Assembly: GCA_905234765.1 (NCBI GenBank)
Contig: CAJOIF010000055.1
Coordinates: forward strand, 1 to 8,327
Length of the DNA stretch: 8,327 nucleotides
Direction: 5' to 3'
From: an uncultured Bacteroidales bacterium
GTDB taxonomy: Bacteria > Bacteroidota > Bacteroidia > Bacteroidales > F082
The notes beneath the pieces were generated by a model, which was not told the DNA's origin, made no database searches, and saw only the letters and a program-made list of their open reading frames with translations. A program made the position numbers and the translations under genes. Within the stretch, counting starts at the first letter, position 1. Each line of letters starts with the position of its first letter. This document shows, piece by piece, positions 6,340 through 8,327 of this stretch.

Positions 6340-6880
6340 GCCTTCGTTCAGGGGTGCGGCTGCTGGTATTGGCCGCGTAGGTGAGCGGAACAGGCGTTTT
6401 GTGGGTGAGAGACGGCGCGACCGACTACGGCACAACAAGCTTCTTTTTAAGTGTGGCTTTCCAGCGATGGTGTGGCTGGTGCGGTTGGGCGACCTGACGA
6501 CGGACTGTAGCGGAGCGAGCAGACAACGGCGGAGTTTACGGAGCCATTGTCTGCCCGTCGGAGCGGAAGGTAGTTGTCAGGGCGCGAAGGGTTGGACGCT
6601 CTCGATGAAGCTGAGGGAGCATCGTTTGCGGAGGTGAAAACGCCCGTGTAGCGACCGAAGCGGCGAATGCCAGCAGCTTAGGCTTGTGCGGCTGGTTGGG
6701 ATGAACACGATGTGGAGCCACCTAAGCGATGCGAGCAGGCGCAGGGGACGGCAGCGCGGAGAGGCGTTAATGTAGCGGAGACCACAGAGAGGTACGAACC
6801 GTGGGCGTAGCGGAATGGTAGCCCGGAGCACTGACGGCCACAAGACAAACGCTTCGCTGGGGGCGGAACTCCTTGAAAGC
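6340..6880. other. GC-rich, purine-rich structured non-coding block, candidate RNA
   Basis: The composition changes abruptly here: 39 of 60 bases are G or C in 6481-6540, against 18 of 60 in 2041-2100 inside the operon. The plus strand is rich in G over C (25 against 14 in the same 60 bases), as in many structured RNAs. Visible stems are GCGGC (6356-6360) with GCCGC (6372-6376), a 12-position hairpin at 6519-6554, and GCTTAGG (6676-6682) with CCTAAGC (6721-6727) enclosing GGCT (6690-6693) with AGCC (6716-6719). The motif GTAGCGRA recurs at 6507, 6648, 6772 and 6807. The short open frames on both strands are Arg- and Pro-rich translations with no domain. It sits between the divergently oriented operon and the IS110 element. 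I cannot match it to a known RNA class, group II intron or rRNA segment. Confidence 0.5.
6519..6554. repeat. 12-position hairpin in the right GC-rich block
   Basis: GCAGACAACGGC (6519-6530) pairs with GCCATTGTCTGC (6543-6554) at 11 of 12 positions, with a 12-base loop. The one C-A mismatch would be a G-U wobble on the minus strand. This is the clearest local structure in the block. Confidence 0.75.
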
Positions 6881-6910
6881 CTTAGATTTGCAGCGTTAAT
6901 TCAAAAGGGA

Positions 6911-7032
6911 TATTCTTGTCGTGAAAGATAATGCGAAACCATATAATAAATATTTGGAAGAAAGGAAGTGGTTGGACAACCAATACCTTGGCCTGGAGAA
7001 AAGCCCTACCTCCCCTTATGGTTCCAGCCGCC
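6911..7032 (+). repeat. tandem unit, copy 1, upstream of the IS110 transposase
   Basis: This 122-base unit begins TATTCTTG and ends CCAGCCGCC. It is repeated 138 bases downstream with about 84% identity by hand alignment (about 18 mismatches and one single-base gap). The last 50 bases are almost identical between copies. GGTTGGA and ACC pair with GGTTCCAGCC at the end of the unit, as in copy 2, with a G-U in place of a G-C. Confidence 0.85.
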
Positions 7033-7048
7033 TTTTATTGAAAAGACG

Positions 7049-7169
7049 TATTTTTGCCGTGAAAGATATAATGAAACTTCATAATAAACATTGGAAGAAA
7101 GGAGGCAGCTGGACAACCAAATCCTTGGCCTGGAGAAAAGTCCTACCTCCCTTTATGGTTCCAGCCGCC
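7049..7169 (+). repeat. tandem unit, copy 2, upstream of the IS110 transposase
   Basis: This 121-base unit begins with TATTTTTG, an exact TAnnTTTG box. It can form a stem of 12 pairs: 7104-7113 with 7160-7169 (one A-C mismatch at 7107/7166), then after a CA bulge 7116-7118 with 7157-7159. The loop 7119-7156 contains a further GGAG (7132-7135)/CTCC (7147-7150) pairing with an 11-base loop. The single-base gap against copy 1 shifts the frame while the nucleotides downstream stay nearly identical, so the unit is preserved as RNA or DNA, not as protein. Confidence 0.85.
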
Positions 7170-7276
7170 CTTCTTGGACCATCAACCCAAATAAGAATGT
7201 GCGCTTCCGCGTTAAGGCCTTCAGGCACGGCCCAAGGCATCCTTCCTTCCGGGAATATTAAAGGCATTGCAAAGAT

Positions 7277-8320
7277 ATGAAAAACACAGTAATCGGAATC
7301 GACATCAGCAAAAAAAGTACCGACTGGTGTCTAATGCAAGGTACGGAGGTCGTCTCATACCATCGTGTGGAAAATGAGATTGCGGCCATAGAAGATCAAC
7401 TTCAAGAACTGATGGATTTATACCTCATCGACAGGTGTGACTTGATGGTATGCGCCGAGTACACGGGACATTACATCTATCCACTAACCATTGCGTGTCG
7501 GAACAAGCAGGTTGACCTATGGCTCGAAAGCGGGTACAACATCAAGTGTGAGGCACGCAAAAAGCGTGGCAAAAACGACAAGGAGGACTCGCGAAGGATA
7601 GCGGAATATGGTTTCAAGAACCGACAGGACGCTCGCTACTACAGCGTGCCGACCCACGAACTTGAGGCTTTGGAAAGCTTGTTGTCGGAACGCACGGACT
7701 ATGTGGTTGAGAGGGCAAAGCTCCAAGGACAGCTCCATGACCAAAAGGACTACACCGACCCTGTTGTGTACAAAGCCAAGGCCAAACGGCTGAAGAAACT
7801 CATACAGCTATACGACAAACTCGTGTTAGAGACGGAACAGGAGATAGAGAGGCTGGTAAGTGAGAACGAGACCTTGAGACATCAAGCTGCTTTGTTGGAA
7901 ACGATTCCTGGTGTAGGCAGGCAGATGTCGTTACAAATGATTGCCGTCACCAAGGGATTCACCCTCTTCGAGAACGGCAGAAAGTTCTGCTGTCATGCGG
8001 GAACCGCACCATTCGCATATATATCAGGCACAAGCATACATTCTAGAAACAAAATCTCACAGCGAGCTGACAAGGATCTAAAAGCCCTACTTCATATGTG
8101 CGCCCTTGCTGCGGCGAGACGATGCAAACATGGCCATTTCACCGAATATTATCAAAGGAAAGTGGCAGAAGGTAAGAACCCAATGTCTGTAATAAACGCT
8201 ATCCGAGCCAAACTCATTCTAACCATGTTCGCCATCATCAGGACAGACCAGCCATATTCACCCGAAATTGTTCGTAACTATGTTGAAAAGTTTTCGCAAA
8301 AACCCATTGTCAAATCATAA
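7277..8320 (+). CDS. IS110-family transposase (DEDD recombinase)
   Basis: The 347-residue protein has the two domains of the family. The N-terminal RuvC-like DEDD domain begins IGIDISKK and carries D9, E61 (CAEYTG), D101 and D104 (GKNDKED). A helical, coiled-coil-like region lies near 140-205. The C-terminal Transposase_20 domain opens with an HhH-like TIPGVG (209-214) and contains PFAYISGTSI (245-254), where S250 is the likely catalytic serine by analogy with IS110/IS621 enzymes. The family cuts and joins DNA through a serine nucleophile together with the DEDD site, guided by a bridge RNA. Length is normal, the reading frame is intact and all key residues are present, so it may be active. 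The ATG at 7277 follows an A-rich stretch (GCAAAGAT) with no strong Shine-Dalgarno. Confidence 0.96.
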   Translation: MKNTVIGIDISKKSTDWCLMQGTEVVSYHRVENEIAAIEDQLQELMDLYLIDRCDLMVCAEYTGHYIYPLTIACRNKQVDLWLESGYNIKCEARKKRGKNDKEDSRRIAEYGFKNRQDARYYSVPTHELEALESLLSERTDYVVERAKLQGQLHDQKDYTDPVVYKAKAKRLKKLIQLYDKLVLETEQEIERLVSENETLRHQAALLETIPGVGRQMSLQMIAVTKGFTLFENGRKFCCHAGTAPFAYISGTSIHSRNKISQRADKDLKALLHMCALAAARRCKHGHFTEYYQRKVAEGKNPMSVINAIRAKLILTMFAIIRTDQPYSPEIVRNYVEKFSQKPIVKS

Positions 8321-8327
8321 GAATGGG

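Larger units (their letters stand above)
6911..7276 (+). ncRNA. candidate IS110 bridge RNA (guide RNA) region, apparently duplicated
   Basis: IS110-family elements are known to encode a structured guide RNA in the non-coding stretch next to the transposase gene; in the IS110 group it lies upstream of the gene. This region has the right place and orientation, and contains two RNA-like hairpin units, each starting with a TATT(T/C)TTG box that could be a promoter. Bridge RNAs have two internal loops, one for the target and one for the donor. Here the two units might be two RNAs or the halves of one longer RNA. The guide segments cannot be checked because the right end of the element is outside the window. 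The only open frame through it (6921-7280) is not supported as coding. Confidence 0.45.
6911..8327 (+). mobile_element. IS110-family insertion sequence, right end cut off
   Basis: The element consists of the non-coding left part with the tandem units and the transposase gene. The window stops 7 bases after the stop codon, so the right end is missing. IS110 elements usually lack long terminal inverted repeats and give no target duplication, so the left end cannot be fixed from sequence alone. The given start is the first base of repeat copy 1 and is a minimum; the true end may lie in or before the GC-rich block. Confidence 0.7.

Noticed and set aside
6401..6843. Open frames on both strands of the right GC-rich block (6401-6637 plus, 6536-6721 minus, 6577-6843 minus)
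   Set aside because: The translations are Arg/Pro/His-rich without domains or start signals and overlap hairpins. High GC makes stop codons rare there.
6921..7280. 119-codon frame before the transposase, overlapping it as ATGA
   Set aside because: The two tandem units inside it are translated in different frames in their 3' parts although their nucleotides are nearly identical, so protein is not what is conserved.
1..8327. CRISPR array or tRNA gene
   Set aside because: There is no series of regularly spaced short repeats; the only tandem repeat is the two-copy unit at 6911-7169. No cloverleaf with a T-loop motif was seen.

Overview
The window looks like an accessory stretch of a Bacteroidota chromosome, probably a Bacteroidales or Prevotella-like organism. 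The coding regions are AT-rich, and the start sites are A-rich with little Shine-Dalgarno signal. Two upstream regions carry the phylum's TAnnTTTG type of -7 promoter box (1940-1947 and 6195-6202, both minus). The genus is inference.

Layout: 1-117 is a short GC-rich flank with no recognisable gene. 118-666 (minus) encodes a stand-alone HD hydrolase of the small alarmone hydrolase (MESH1/SpoT-HD) type. About 740-1140 is a GC-rich, strongly base-pairing block that is probably not protein coding. About 1178-1444 (plus) is a decayed IS982-family transposase fragment with frameshifts and stop codons. 1671-1823 (minus) is a 50-codon gene with its own promoter, leader hairpin and strong ribosome binding site. 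1979-6174 (minus) is a two-gene unit: a 904-residue protein I do not recognise, overlapped by 4 bp (ATGA) by a 494-residue calcineurin-like metallophosphoesterase. About 6340-6880 is a second GC-rich, purine-rich, hairpin-forming block with no credible protein. 6911-7169 holds two tandem copies of a roughly 120-nt unit conserved as nucleic acid rather than protein. 7277-8320 (plus) is an intact IS110-family transposase. The right end of that element lies outside the window.

The best candidate for an undescribed system is the coupled pair at 1979-6174. A phosphoesterase with a complete dimetal site and an extra C-terminal region is translated with a large protein that has no visible P-loop, apparently several ferredoxin-like beta-alpha units in its N-terminal half, and a long helical C-terminal half. 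Its low GC, its position between two GC-rich structured blocks and insertion sequence debris, and its compact operon suggest a mobile cargo cassette, possibly defensive. That role is inference. The second point of interest is the duplicated unit upstream of the IS110 transposase, where this family is known to encode its guide ('bridge') RNA.
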